IMG/VR virus record: IMGVR_UViG_3300017746_004795
Location: 1-29,031 of that record
From: a virus
Reading direction: 5' to 3' (one strand)
DNA: 29,031 nt
Positions 15,282-23,051 of this stretch are shown piece after piece. The translations under genes and the position numbers were made by a program. Positions within the stretch are counted from its first letter, which is position 1. Every line of letters begins with the position of its first letter. Below the pieces are notes generated by a model. It was given only the letters and a program-made list of their open reading frames with translations. It was not told where the DNA came from and did not search any database.

Positions 15282-15671
15282 ATGAGCGCAAAGATTTACG
15301 GAGCGGCTGTTTTTGGAGTCACCGCAGAAGTTGGTATGTATGCCCAAGACCTTTCGGTCAGTTACAGCATTGACGAGACTTTTCTCCCTGATGAAGCTGG
15401 TGATGATGTCGCGGCAGGGTTTACAAATGCCAAAGCGTCAATTTCCATAAACGGATTTGTCAAAACTGGTGGAAGTGCTTTTTCTACGGATCTGGGAGCC
15501 TCTCTCGCAGTTGCGAATTCTATCGACGCCGCCAGCTTTGTAAATGGAGCATCTGACGACGACGCTGGAGAAACAATCCTGACCGGGGTAAGTTTAGGCT
15601 ACGGCAATAAAGCATTTAAGAGTCTAGACCTGACCGGTGTTTTCGCTCCGTTCTTAGGTGCGGCCCAATAA
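15282..15671 (+). CDS. Putative major tail tube protein
   Basis: 129 residues, followed by its own terminator, as expected for an abundant tail component. The sequence is Ala/Gly/Ser/Asp-rich and strand-forming (FGVTAEVGMYAQDLSVSYSI; ASISINGFVKTGG; TGVSLGYGNKAFKSLDLTG). It is three genes before the tape measure, with the terminator and the chaperone pair around it, which is the tail-tube position. Identity is inferred from context. Confidence 0.6.
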   Translation: MSAKIYGAAVFGVTAEVGMYAQDLSVSYSIDETFLPDEAGDDVAAGFTNAKASISINGFVKTGGSAFSTDLGASLAVANSIDAASFVNGASDDDAGETILTGVSLGYGNKAFKSLDLTGVFAPFLGAAQ

Positions 15672-15688
15672 TTTTCTCACCGACAATG

Positions 15689-15742
15689 AGCGGTCGACCG
15701 GGGTTCTGTGTGTGTTTTTCATCTCCCGGCGGCCGCTTTTTT
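15689..15742 (+). terminator. Rho-independent terminator after the tail tube gene
   Basis: AGCGGTCGACCGGG (15689-15702) pairs with CCCGGCGGCCGCT (15725-15737), leaving one bulged A and one G-T pair, and is followed by six T. The loop is T/G-rich. It parallels the terminator after the capsid gene. Confidence 0.8.
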
Positions 15743-15751
15743 GTGCCCTGG

Positions 15752-15757
15752 TTGACG
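15752..15757 (+). promoter_or_regulatory. TTGACR late-gene start signal 7 (TTGACG)
   Basis: 21 nt before the ATG at 15773, preceded directly by GTGCCCTGG after the terminator T-run. The spacing selects ATG 15773 over the adjacent in-frame TTG at 15770. Confidence 0.7.
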
Positions 15758-15772
15758 GGTTAAATCTTTTTG

Positions 15773-16228
15773 ATGACAGAACAAAATTTAAAACGAGGCG
15801 GCCCGGTCGTCTCGATGGGCGGCAACAGCGACGAAGCGAACTTCGACACCAGGGATTCACTTCTTGCCGGGGCTCTCATGGCGCTTGGAATTGAGCCGGT
15901 CGACGCGGAACCATGCAGGATAATCACTCGCGAGCACTTGAGCGGGTCAACGTATCAATTCTATTTTAAGCCCCTCTCAAACTGCGGAAAGTTTAGGACT
16001 CGAGAGCTCCTTGGATATTGGGCCCAGGGGAATGAATGGGTCGAGAAGAATCCCGACCATCCTTTTGCGTATGCCATCGCGGCGGTCAAAAACTACCGGG
16101 GTCTTTTGGACTTCATTAATAAAAAGGTTCCCTATGGATGGGTTAGCCGAGGCAAAAGCTTCGCAATGCTTCCCCTGGACGCATCAAGCGAGACTGAGGA
16201 AATCATTTTAGGAAGGATGTCGAAATGA
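15773..16228 (+). CDS. Tail-region protein of unknown function
   Basis: 151 residues between the tail tube and the tail chaperones. Residues 60-130 are aromatic and basic (STYQFYFKPLSNCGKFRTRE; NPDHPFAYAIAAVKNYRGLL). No motif is recognised. It overlaps the G gene (ATGA), so it is expressed with the tail-assembly chaperones and may itself be an assembly factor. Confidence 0.55.
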   Translation: MTEQNLKRGGPVVSMGGNSDEANFDTRDSLLAGALMALGIEPVDAEPCRIITREHLSGSTYQFYFKPLSNCGKFRTRELLGYWAQGNEWVEKNPDHPFAYAIAAVKNYRGLLDFINKKVPYGWVSRGKSFAMLPLDASSETEEIILGRMSK

Positions 16229-16623
16229 GTAAGGCGAAAAACAAAAACTTGGTCCTCACGCTTTTCTCAAAACGTCCAAAAGTCGGAGACCATACGCTCT
16301 ACCCTCTCACGGCGGGGCGAATCGCTCTCCTCGAGGACAAAGGAAACAAGCTTTTTGCCGGGAATCTAAAAGAAGGTGACTCGGTCGACTCGTTCGACGT
16401 CTTCGAGGCTTTCATGGTATCGGTCTGCAGCGGGGAAGAGCTCGCGGAGCTTTCAATTCTCAGCGATGAAGAATGGAAGATTGCAACCAGGGCATTCGGG
16501 TTTGACCTCCAGGATCAAACACTGATGGAGTTTTGGGACGTTGTCGAAGCCGAGCGAAAAGCGATCTCAGCCGCTCGAGCAGTGCCAAAAAAAAAGAGAG
16601 CCCGTCGGGCTTCGAAAGCCTAA
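16225..16623 (+). CDS. Tail assembly chaperone G-like protein
   Basis: 132 residues, immediately upstream of the tape measure region. Helical and acidic, with a Lys/Arg-rich end (VPKKKRARRASKA). As in lambda and HK97, this would be the abundant product of a G/GT pair that coats the tape measure during tail assembly. Near its 3' end the A-run at 16587-16595 contains a slippery A AAA AAG, so a fraction of ribosomes would make the longer fusion described separately. Confidence 0.7.
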   Translation: MSKAKNKNLVLTLFSKRPKVGDHTLYPLTAGRIALLEDKGNKLFAGNLKEGDSVDSFDVFEAFMVSVCSGEELAELSILSDEEWKIATRAFGFDLQDQTLMEFWDVVEAERKAISAARAVPKKKRARRASKA

Positions 16624-16868
16624 TCAACCCGCCAGGTGACGAAGCTCCCTGGTGGGCAACCTATGTTTCCGCCCTGGTCCCTGTGACCGGCCGGGATGAT
16701 GATTTTGTTTTGTGGCGTTTGCCCTACGCTAGAGGTCTTCGATACCTTCACGCGGTAGCGGTGGCCAATGGAACGACAATGGAGCTCGAGGAAGGAGACC
16801 AGGCAAAGAGAGATTCTCTTTTTGATGGATTCCAAGACCTTAGAGCCCGACACGGTCTCAAAGATTGA
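16225..16868 (+). CDS. Tail assembly chaperone GT-like fusion by -1 frameshift
   Basis: Reading G to the AAG at 16594-16596 and slipping back one base continues in a frame open to TGA 16866-16868, giving about 214 residues: 124 from G plus a 90-residue T part that begins ESPSGFESLINPPGDE. The slippery heptamer A AAA AAG (16590-16596) is the kind used by dnaX. A small hairpin AGCCC-GTC-GGGCT (16599-16611) begins 2 nt downstream, and a second alternative hairpin overlaps it. The T frame has no good start of its own. The next gene is the tape measure, the classical arrangement. Frameshifting is inferred, not shown. Confidence 0.7.
16587..16611 (+). promoter_or_regulatory. -1 programmed frameshift site (slippery A-run plus hairpin)
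   Basis: Nine A followed by G contain A AAA AAG in the zero frame of the G gene. The hairpin AGCCC/GGGCT follows after 2 nt. Confidence 0.65.
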
Positions 16869-16870
16869 CA
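16865..16870 (+). promoter_or_regulatory. TTGACR late-gene start signal 8 (TTGACA)
   Basis: 21 nt before the tape measure ATG at 16886. Its TGA is the stop codon of the T frame. Confidence 0.7.
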
Positions 16871-16885
16871 ACCAGGGGCTAAAGT

Positions 16886-18451
16886 ATGGCAGCATTGACG
16901 TTCAAAGTCGGCGGAGATACCACTGGTTTAGGCCGAGCAGTCTCAAAGGCAAAAGGGATGCTCTCGGGTCTAGGAACAGCGGCAAAAAATTTAGCTCTTG
17001 GCGGGGCGGTCGCGGGTTCGGTTGCGGCGATTGGTTCCGCTTTTCGAGGGTTAAAGCTTGCCGCGGAAATGGAACAAGTCTCGGTTGCGATGGAGGTGAT
17101 GACCGGGAGCGCAGAAAAAGGAAATCGGGCTATTGAGGCACTGATGGAGTTTTCAAACTCAACTCCTTTAAAACCTGATGAGGTTGTTTCGGCTGGCCGG
17201 GCTTTAATTGCTTTTGGGACTGAAGCCGACGAGGTCGTCAATGTTCTTAAAAAAGTGGGAAACGTCGCGGCGGGCATTGGTGCGCCACTTGGTGAGATTG
17301 CAGAAATCTACGGAAAGGCTCAGGTAAGCGGTCGGCTCTTTGGTGAAGACATCAATCAAATGGCTGGGAGAGGCATTCCAATCCAAAAAGAACTTGCGAA
17401 AGTTTTGGGGGTTACAACTTCAGAAATTAAGAAAATGGTTTCTGACGGGAAGGTCGGATTTCCAGAGCTCGAAAAAGCTTTCACTAATATGTCTAGAAGC
17501 GGAGGTAAATTTGCCGGGATGCTCGATAAACAATCAAAAACATTTTCTGGACTATTATCAACTCTAGTCGGCAAACTTAACGATTTAGTCAGAAATGTCG
17601 GTGTAGGTTTAATGGAGTCACTAAAGCCAGTGTTAAACGCTTTAATTTCTTTAGTGGATGAAAATAGTGAGGCCGCCAAAAGGTTTGGTCAGAATATTAA
17701 AGAAGCTGTTTTAGTTATTACAGAAGCATTTAAAACGGGTGTTCTTGGAGAGCTTTTGAAAAGCAGTTTTTTGTTTGCATCTTCCTTTTTGGTAAACGCT
17801 GTCGTTCAAGGATTTGCAACGGCGGGCGAAATTCTTATGAAGGCCGCGGTCGGGGTTGGGGAAATCATCGGCGGAATCTTTTCGTCGTCCAAAATGGAAG
17901 CTTTTTTAAAGACCATGAAGCTAGGTGCTTTTGAGTTAGTTGTCCCCGACGTTTCAAGCGTCCCAAATCCGTTTGGGCGGGAAGCACTAGAGAACAAAAG
18001 AAATGAACTTATTGAGGAGGCGATGAATGCTTTTGATAGGGTTGATGGTGGCCAAGAAGCTATTTTTAGCGACTTCAAAAAATTCGTGCCTACTTTAATG
18101 GACTCGGAAAAGCATCGAAAAAATTTACAGGACGTAATAAACCCGCTTTTAGATGCGGTGAGAGAAAGGGAAAAAAATTCTAGCCAAGTCGACCGGCCGG
18201 ATATTACTGACGTCGGGAATCCGTCTCGGGCGTCTTTGTTTGGGCTGGATAAAAAAGAAGAAGAAAAGAAAAAGGAAGAAGACCGTTTTAGCTTTAAGAT
18301 TTTAAAGCCGATTGTTTCAAGCTTAGGGAGAATCGGCGGTGATGGAGCTCGAGGGCAAAGCGTCATTTTTCGAATGGATAAGGAGCGCAACAAGCTCCTA
18401 AAGGACATCGCCTTTAATACCGGGAACGGGACGACCGCAGTCTTTGGCTAA
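16886..18451 (+). CDS. Tail tape measure protein
   Basis: 521 residues. The N-terminus (FKVGGDTTGLGRAVSKAKGM) and residues about 60-215 match the common tape-measure domain: AEMEQVSVAMEVMTGSAEKG, then ALIAFGTEADEVVNVLKKVG, QVSGRLFGEDINQMAGRGIP and GKVGFPELEKAFTNMS. Hydrophobic segments follow (about 285-330). The C-terminal third is highly charged (KKEEEKKKEEDRFSFK). By the rule of thumb of about 1.5 angstrom per residue, the tail would be short, roughly 80 nm. Base composition drops in GC from about 17500 to 18200. Confidence 0.85.
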   Translation: MAALTFKVGGDTTGLGRAVSKAKGMLSGLGTAAKNLALGGAVAGSVAAIGSAFRGLKLAAEMEQVSVAMEVMTGSAEKGNRAIEALMEFSNSTPLKPDEVVSAGRALIAFGTEADEVVNVLKKVGNVAAGIGAPLGEIAEIYGKAQVSGRLFGEDINQMAGRGIPIQKELAKVLGVTTSEIKKMVSDGKVGFPELEKAFTNMSRSGGKFAGMLDKQSKTFSGLLSTLVGKLNDLVRNVGVGLMESLKPVLNALISLVDENSEAAKRFGQNIKEAVLVITEAFKTGVLGELLKSSFLFASSFLVNAVVQGFATAGEILMKAAVGVGEIIGGIFSSSKMEAFLKTMKLGAFELVVPDVSSVPNPFGREALENKRNELIEEAMNAFDRVDGGQEAIFSDFKKFVPTLMDSEKHRKNLQDVINPLLDAVREREKNSSQVDRPDITDVGNPSRASLFGLDKKEEEKKKEEDRFSFKILKPIVSSLGRIGGDGARGQSVIFRMDKERNKLLKDIAFNTGNGTTAVFG

Positions 18452-18457
18452 TTGACA
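18452..18457 (+). promoter_or_regulatory. TTGACR late-gene start signal 9 (TTGACA)
   Basis: Begins 1 nt after the tape measure stop codon (TAA, 18449-18451) and lies 21 nt before the ATG at 18473. Confidence 0.7.
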
Positions 18458-18472
18458 AACTAACTCTTTCCG

Positions 18473-19201
18473 ATGGCGAACAAAATTTATCACCCCGGGA
18501 ACCTGGTCGCAATGCCAGGTTTCAAGGCTTCAAAAGATAACGCGGGACTTTGGACGGGGACGCAAATGTATCACTGCAAAGAATCTGAGCTTTTGAATCT
18601 CATGCCCCGCCAGGGGAGCCCGCATCCAAAGTTTCCTTACTTAGCTCTTGAAACGGTTTCGTTTGAAATCTTCCAGGAGGGGCTTGCCAAGATTACCGCG
18701 GGTTATGCCGGAGCTTCCTTTGGGTTCGATGGTTCAGATGAGCCCGAAGAGGAATATAATTTGGACATCTCAACAAGCGAGGAACCTATTTCGACTCACC
18801 ACCGCTATGACGCCTTAAGTGCTCAGGACATCCTTGAAGCGGTAGAGTTAGCAACAAATCCTCCAAGAGGAGAGGATGGCAAAACAGTAAAGCAGCCTAA
18901 TACAACAGGTTGGGCCAATGAAAAGCTCGAGCTTTACAGGGACACTAAAAAAGGAATCGAAGCCTACCGGGAGCCCAGGGTCACCTGGTCAAAACGGTGG
19001 ATTTCAAAAGAAAAGCCAACTGGTTTAAATGATATTGGGAAAAGCGTCCCTAATCCAGAAGGCGACCCTCCACAAGTTGCGGCCGGGAGAAATTGGTTAA
19101 ACATTGGAATTCGTTCGCGTGAGCGGGGCAAAGTCTACGAAAACGAAATCACCTGGGAGCTCTCGGGCCGTGGTGGATGGTTAGCACGTTACTACAGTTA
19201 A
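18473..19201 (+). CDS. Tail protein downstream of the tape measure, unknown family
   Basis: 242 residues, in the place where distal tail proteins are usually encoded. Visible features are a Gly/Tyr-rich central strand region (AKITAGYAGASFGFDG), an acidic linker (EPEEEYNLDI) and a C-terminal segment rich in Trp and Arg (VTWSKRWISKEKP; ITWELSGRGGWLARYYS). It does not resemble Dit or gpM/gpL-type proteins by eye. A tail-tip or baseplate role is inferred from position only. Confidence 0.5.
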   Translation: MANKIYHPGNLVAMPGFKASKDNAGLWTGTQMYHCKESELLNLMPRQGSPHPKFPYLALETVSFEIFQEGLAKITAGYAGASFGFDGSDEPEEEYNLDISTSEEPISTHHRYDALSAQDILEAVELATNPPRGEDGKTVKQPNTTGWANEKLELYRDTKKGIEAYREPRVTWSKRWISKEKPTGLNDIGKSVPNPEGDPPQVAAGRNWLNIGIRSRERGKVYENEITWELSGRGGWLARYYS

Positions 19202-19204
19202 GCC

Positions 19205-20311
19205 ATGAGCAACGTGATTGATTTACCCGCCGACGTAAAAAAAGGCGACCCAGTAAAAGCGGAAGATTATAACAAGCTCCTGGCCGCTCTTCGAAGTTCG
19301 ATCATTCAGCCGGGAACCGGTTACCTTCGAACAATTAACAAAAGCGGGACGACACTTAGAATAAAACAAAACAAAGAATTTCGGCCTCGAATTAATCCAC
19401 CGTTTTCGGTCATCGAAGTTGAGTCGGATGGCGGGAATGATTATGATTTGCGCTTCGAGCCTGGGCGAGTCTGTTCAGCCAACCCAGTGGCGGCGGCGGA
19501 TGGTGATGATGGCTACGATTATGCAATCCCCAGAATAAATGGAACGCCAATGGACCAAAAAGACACCAACGGGGATTTCCCTTCCCTAAGTGTCGAAGAC
19601 GGTTTTTCGGTTTATTGTAAAATCAAAAGACAAGCCGACGGCGTTTTGATTACTCCAGTTGATTTAGTCGCTTTGGATCGCGACGAAGTGAGCGGGCATT
19701 ATTTTCCCGCCGATCCTGACGACTCAGGGACAGAAGAGATTTTCCAGTATCGCAGGATTTTAGACCTGGACGTCGTTTCTGGTGAGGTAGAAATCAAAGT
19801 CTGGCGGCGATCAGACATAGACCTCGAGCCTTATCTTTGGACTGGCGATAATGTTGGAACGGGCGTCGATGTTTTTAAAGAACACGATGAGGAAAATGGC
19901 GTGTACAATTTCCACCGGGTTAATGGCTGTTATGGGCTTAAAGGGGCTCTTGATAGCAACTCGATAAAACTTGATTTTGAAGGGGAAAACATTGGGGAAA
20001 GCACTTCGGGCACTAAAGCAAATGTTTATGTCGAATACGATTTTGACAACGATTCCAACTCTTGCGCTGATAAGGCGCAATTTAGGCCACTTACTCAGGG
20101 AGCAGCAACTGATCGGAAGCAAATTCAAATTGTTGGTGATAATGAAGTCGTCAGAATACAAGGAAACAACGTCGACAAAAAAATTATTTTACAGGATTGC
20201 AACTCAAATGGCTTGGTGACTTTAGAGTTTGAAGATGGGTTATTGAAAGACGCGGGTGATGCTGGAGATGTAACGATACAAATCCCATCATGTGGTTCTA
20301 GCTCACCTTAA
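19205..20311 (+). CDS. Putative minor tail / baseplate protein
   Basis: 368 residues, starting 3 nt after the previous stop. The sequence is Asp/Gly-rich and strand-forming with little helix apart from the N-terminus (KAEDYNKLLAALRSSI). Phrases such as GVYNFHRVNGCYGLKGAL and the terminal DVTIQIPSCGSSSP suggest a beta-structured structural protein. Several cysteines occur in the C-terminal third. No family recognised. Confidence 0.5.
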   Translation: MSNVIDLPADVKKGDPVKAEDYNKLLAALRSSIIQPGTGYLRTINKSGTTLRIKQNKEFRPRINPPFSVIEVESDGGNDYDLRFEPGRVCSANPVAAADGDDGYDYAIPRINGTPMDQKDTNGDFPSLSVEDGFSVYCKIKRQADGVLITPVDLVALDRDEVSGHYFPADPDDSGTEEIFQYRRILDLDVVSGEVEIKVWRRSDIDLEPYLWTGDNVGTGVDVFKEHDEENGVYNFHRVNGCYGLKGALDSNSIKLDFEGENIGESTSGTKANVYVEYDFDNDSNSCADKAQFRPLTQGAATDRKQIQIVGDNEVVRIQGNNVDKKIILQDCNSNGLVTLEFEDGLLKDAGDAGDVTIQIPSCGSSSP

Positions 20312-20315
20312 TCGG

Positions 20316-20321
20316 TTGACG
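20316..20321 (+). promoter_or_regulatory. TTGACR late-gene start signal 10 (TTGACG)
   Basis: 20 nt before the ATG at 20336, in the 24-nt intergenic gap. Confidence 0.7.
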
Positions 20322-20335
20322 TTGCTTCGCGCACT

Positions 20336-21442
20336 ATGGTGCTTTATGTAGATCTCGATCAGGGCCGCTTTGTCGGGGCTCCTGGTTTTGGTGGGCAAAC
20401 CACTAGCATCGATCACAAGCGCGGAGACAGTGGCACGGTTACTCTCCAATTTTGCCAGTCCACAAGCCTGGTTTCACTCCCGGATGATTCGCTGATAATC
20501 TTCCAGGGCAAGCAGGATGGTAAATACGAGGCTTGTCCGTTGATTGAGTGCTCGAACTTTGCAAATGCCGCGTCGGCCGGGGGGGCTCACGTTGGGACGT
20601 TAATGTATGATCTGACGGCTCTAAATGCCCTTCTAAACCAAGATGGTGATTCGACAAACGACATCGAATTTATCAACGCGATGTTCGAAGTCTCTTGGCA
20701 AACTCCTGGAAGCGGATGGTCTTCAACCGACACTTTAAAGGGAAAAATTTATAACGACGTAGTGAAAACCACGGTCGGGGTGCTTGCCCAAATCCCGTCG
20801 GAAGTTCCCGCGGTCAAGGCTTCGGCGGTTTCTCAATTTGCAGGCACCCAAACCATTTCAATTTCCGCGGGAGCCCTAACCGTCGGAACCTGGTCTGTCA
20901 ATCTTTGGGACGGGTCGACCGGTAGCGCTCCCGCGGTTCCTTATTTGAGGTATTCCGGGAATGGAGACTGGGATGAGTGGCTGACGGCCTTGGCAGAATT
21001 GATAAACACCGGGGGGGTGACTCAAACAGGTTTTACACTTGTTGGAACCAGGGCAGCGTCGACTCAAGTAATTGCAACCAAAACAATCGTAAGTTCAACC
21101 ATCCTTTTGGATTTTACGGCCAAGCTCGCAGGAGCCTCGGGCAACTCTATCAGCTATCTTTTAGCAGCGGTTTCGTCGTCTGATGCGGCTGGGAATCTAA
21201 CTGGTGGAGCGGATGGGAGAACGATTGAGAAGCAGGATTTAGTTACGACGACACCAACCAACTTTACCGCGTCGCAAAAAACCCAGGTCATTACCAATCT
21301 TCTCGAAAGCTCAATATTGACAGTCCCGGGCGACCTAGAAACGACAGGCTCGGCCAACGGCTTAATTTTAAAAAGCCCTAACGGAAACCGATACCGGGTC
21401 CAAGTTCAAAACAATGGAACGCTGGCGACGACTCAACTTTAA
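20336..21442 (+). CDS. Baseplate / tail protein with BppU-like N-terminus
   Basis: 368 residues. The N-terminal 150 residues resemble the N-terminal domain of BppU-type baseplate proteins: a region on allowed input values (KRGDSGTVTLQFCQ, SLIIFQGKQDGKY), then TLMYDLTALNALL and a final WSSTDTLKGKIYNDVV strand pair. The rest is a repetitive strand-rich stalk (about 155-300), ending with LKSPNGNRYRVQVQNNGTLA, a short C-terminal module typical of tail proteins. It probably anchors receptor-binding proteins to the tail tip. Confidence 0.55.
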   Translation: MVLYVDLDQGRFVGAPGFGGQTTSIDHKRGDSGTVTLQFCQSTSLVSLPDDSLIIFQGKQDGKYEACPLIECSNFANAASAGGAHVGTLMYDLTALNALLNQDGDSTNDIEFINAMFEVSWQTPGSGWSSTDTLKGKIYNDVVKTTVGVLAQIPSEVPAVKASAVSQFAGTQTISISAGALTVGTWSVNLWDGSTGSAPAVPYLRYSGNGDWDEWLTALAELINTGGVTQTGFTLVGTRAASTQVIATKTIVSSTILLDFTAKLAGASGNSISYLLAAVSSSDAAGNLTGGADGRTIEKQDLVTTTPTNFTASQKTQVITNLLESSILTVPGDLETTGSANGLILKSPNGNRYRVQVQNNGTLATTQL

Positions 21443-21470
21443 AAAATAAAATCAAACCCTAAAAAAGAAA

Positions 21471-21719
21471 ATGCCACTGTCCACAAGCACAGACCCAAAA
21501 ATCATAAATTGCAGTCCTGGGAAAACTTATTTTATTACAACAGACGAAGGTTCGATTTTGGTTGAATCAATAGTCGCGGACCCGGTTGCTGGTGACGTTA
21601 CGAAAACCGAGGGCACACTTTTAGATGGCGATCGTCGACGTTATGAAGGAGGGGCAAACAAGCTCAAAATCACACCAGGAGCGGCCGGGATTTTCTATAC
21701 CGTCACCGAGGCAAAATGA
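21471..21719 (+). CDS. Small strand-rich structural protein
   Basis: 82 residues, preceded by a 28-nt A-rich leader (CCTAAAAAAGAAA) without SD or TTGACR. It reads as a small beta-domain (KTYFITTDEGSILVESIV; KLKITPGAAGIFYTVTEAK). It is coupled by ATGA to the first tail fibre, so it may be an adaptor or decoration protein at the tail tip. Family unknown. Confidence 0.5.
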   Translation: MPLSTSTDPKIINCSPGKTYFITTDEGSILVESIVADPVAGDVTKTEGTLLDGDRRRYEGGANKLKITPGAAGIFYTVTEAK

Positions 21720-23029
21720 GCGACACACTAACACCATCAGGGCTCCAGAGCAGTGCCGGTCTTTATGGTAGTTGCGGGGTCTATCAATTCGATCGCAATG
21801 GGGCTATCTTCAACCCTTTAGATCTTAACCCATATCTTCTTTTCGACGCTGAGAGCTCGATGATTGGCACCCTCGAGAATCCAACCCTGGACCTCGACCC
21901 TACAAAACAAGAATCGCTTGACGTAATCACAGCGACGCGGGCAGGAAATGCAACTTTCGTCAATTTAGACGGCGAAATTGAAATCGCTCAACCGAACACC
22001 GTTCGAGTTGATAACTCTTTAGGCTACCCGGCTATTCTCATAGAACCTTCGGCAACAAACTTGATTACTTACAGTGAAGACTTTAGCCATTCAAGTTGGA
22101 CGAAAACAGCAGCGACAATGGAGGGCGGTCACACTGCTCCTGATGGAACTGCAACCGCTTATAAACTTATTGAAGATAACACCGACTCGGTTCACCGGAC
22201 TTTTCAAACAGCAACCGCATCAGTTTCACCAAGCGCGTCTATTTCCGTGTTTGTTAAATACAGCGGCAGACGTTACGTTTTAATCAGGTTCGCAGACCAA
22301 TCAGTCGGACGTTGGTATGATTTAATTAGTGGAACACTCGGCGGCACTTACCTCGGAACACCAAATGATTCAAGCATAGAGCTTATCGGAAACGATTGGT
22401 ATCGGATTACGCTGAGTCATACTTCAGATGCACAAGCACGATGTGAGTTTTGGGTTTCTGATACCGAATCTGTTTCTTCATACACTGGAGATGGCACAAG
22501 CGGAGTCTACATCTGGGGCGCACAGCTAGAGGCCGGAAGCTTAACGTCCTACATACCCACATCAGGTTCCACCGTGACGCGAGCCGCTGACGACCTTGTT
22601 ATTTCCGGCAGTGCCTTTAGTAGTTTCTATAATGCAAGTGAAGGGACGTTTTACGTTGAGGCGCAATCGAAAGAATCAGCGACCTACCAACCGCATTACC
22701 TAGAAGCACATGATGCGTCTGGACAAAATAGATTTGCGGTATACACGCAAAGTGTAGCTCGCGTCTTCGTAACCGCAAACAACAGTGTTCAAGCTCACTT
22801 GAGTCTCGGCTCTTACACGGCAAACCAATTACAACGAGTCGCTGCATCATATAAGGTTAATGATTTCGTAGGTTCGTCGAATGGAAGTTCAGAAGCCGGA
22901 GATGCTAGTGGGTTAGTCCCGGTGAATCCAACCGCTTTAGCGATAGGCCGACGATATGCAGACGGTTATCATATCCAAGGGCATATTAAACGCTTGATAT
23001 TTTGGCCATACCATAGCGATAGCCTGTAA
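21716..23029 (+). CDS. Tail fibre / receptor-binding protein with lectin-like domains
   Basis: 437 residues. From about 110 the sequence follows a pattern widespread in tail fibres: ATNLITYSEDFSHSSW, a carbohydrate-binding-like beta-sandwich, then WGAQLEAGSLTSYIPTSG near 266-283. The remaining 150 residues look like a concanavalin/LamG-type lectin fold (GTFYVEAQS, NRFAVYTQS, RVAASYKVND, LAIGRRYADGYHIQGHIKRL). It should bind cell-surface glycans. Codon use is less GC-rich than in head genes. Start by ATGA overlap. Confidence 0.7.
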   Translation: MSDTLTPSGLQSSAGLYGSCGVYQFDRNGAIFNPLDLNPYLLFDAESSMIGTLENPTLDLDPTKQESLDVITATRAGNATFVNLDGEIEIAQPNTVRVDNSLGYPAILIEPSATNLITYSEDFSHSSWTKTAATMEGGHTAPDGTATAYKLIEDNTDSVHRTFQTATASVSPSASISVFVKYSGRRYVLIRFADQSVGRWYDLISGTLGGTYLGTPNDSSIELIGNDWYRITLSHTSDAQARCEFWVSDTESVSSYTGDGTSGVYIWGAQLEAGSLTSYIPTSGSTVTRAADDLVISGSAFSSFYNASEGTFYVEAQSKESATYQPHYLEAHDASGQNRFAVYTQSVARVFVTANNSVQAHLSLGSYTANQLQRVAASYKVNDFVGSSNGSSEAGDASGLVPVNPTALAIGRRYADGYHIQGHIKRLIFWPYHSDSL

Positions 23030-23051
23030 TTAATAATATATATTTCAAACA

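Noticed and set aside
16533-16868. Independent gene starting at 16533 upstream of the tape measure
   Set aside because: The start lies deep inside the G gene without a ribosome site, whereas a slippery site in the overlap explains the frame as the T part of a GT fusion.
17806-18408. Antisense ORF of 200 codons opposite the tape measure
   Set aside because: Ser/Phe/Lys-rich shadow reading; the tape measure frame continues through it.
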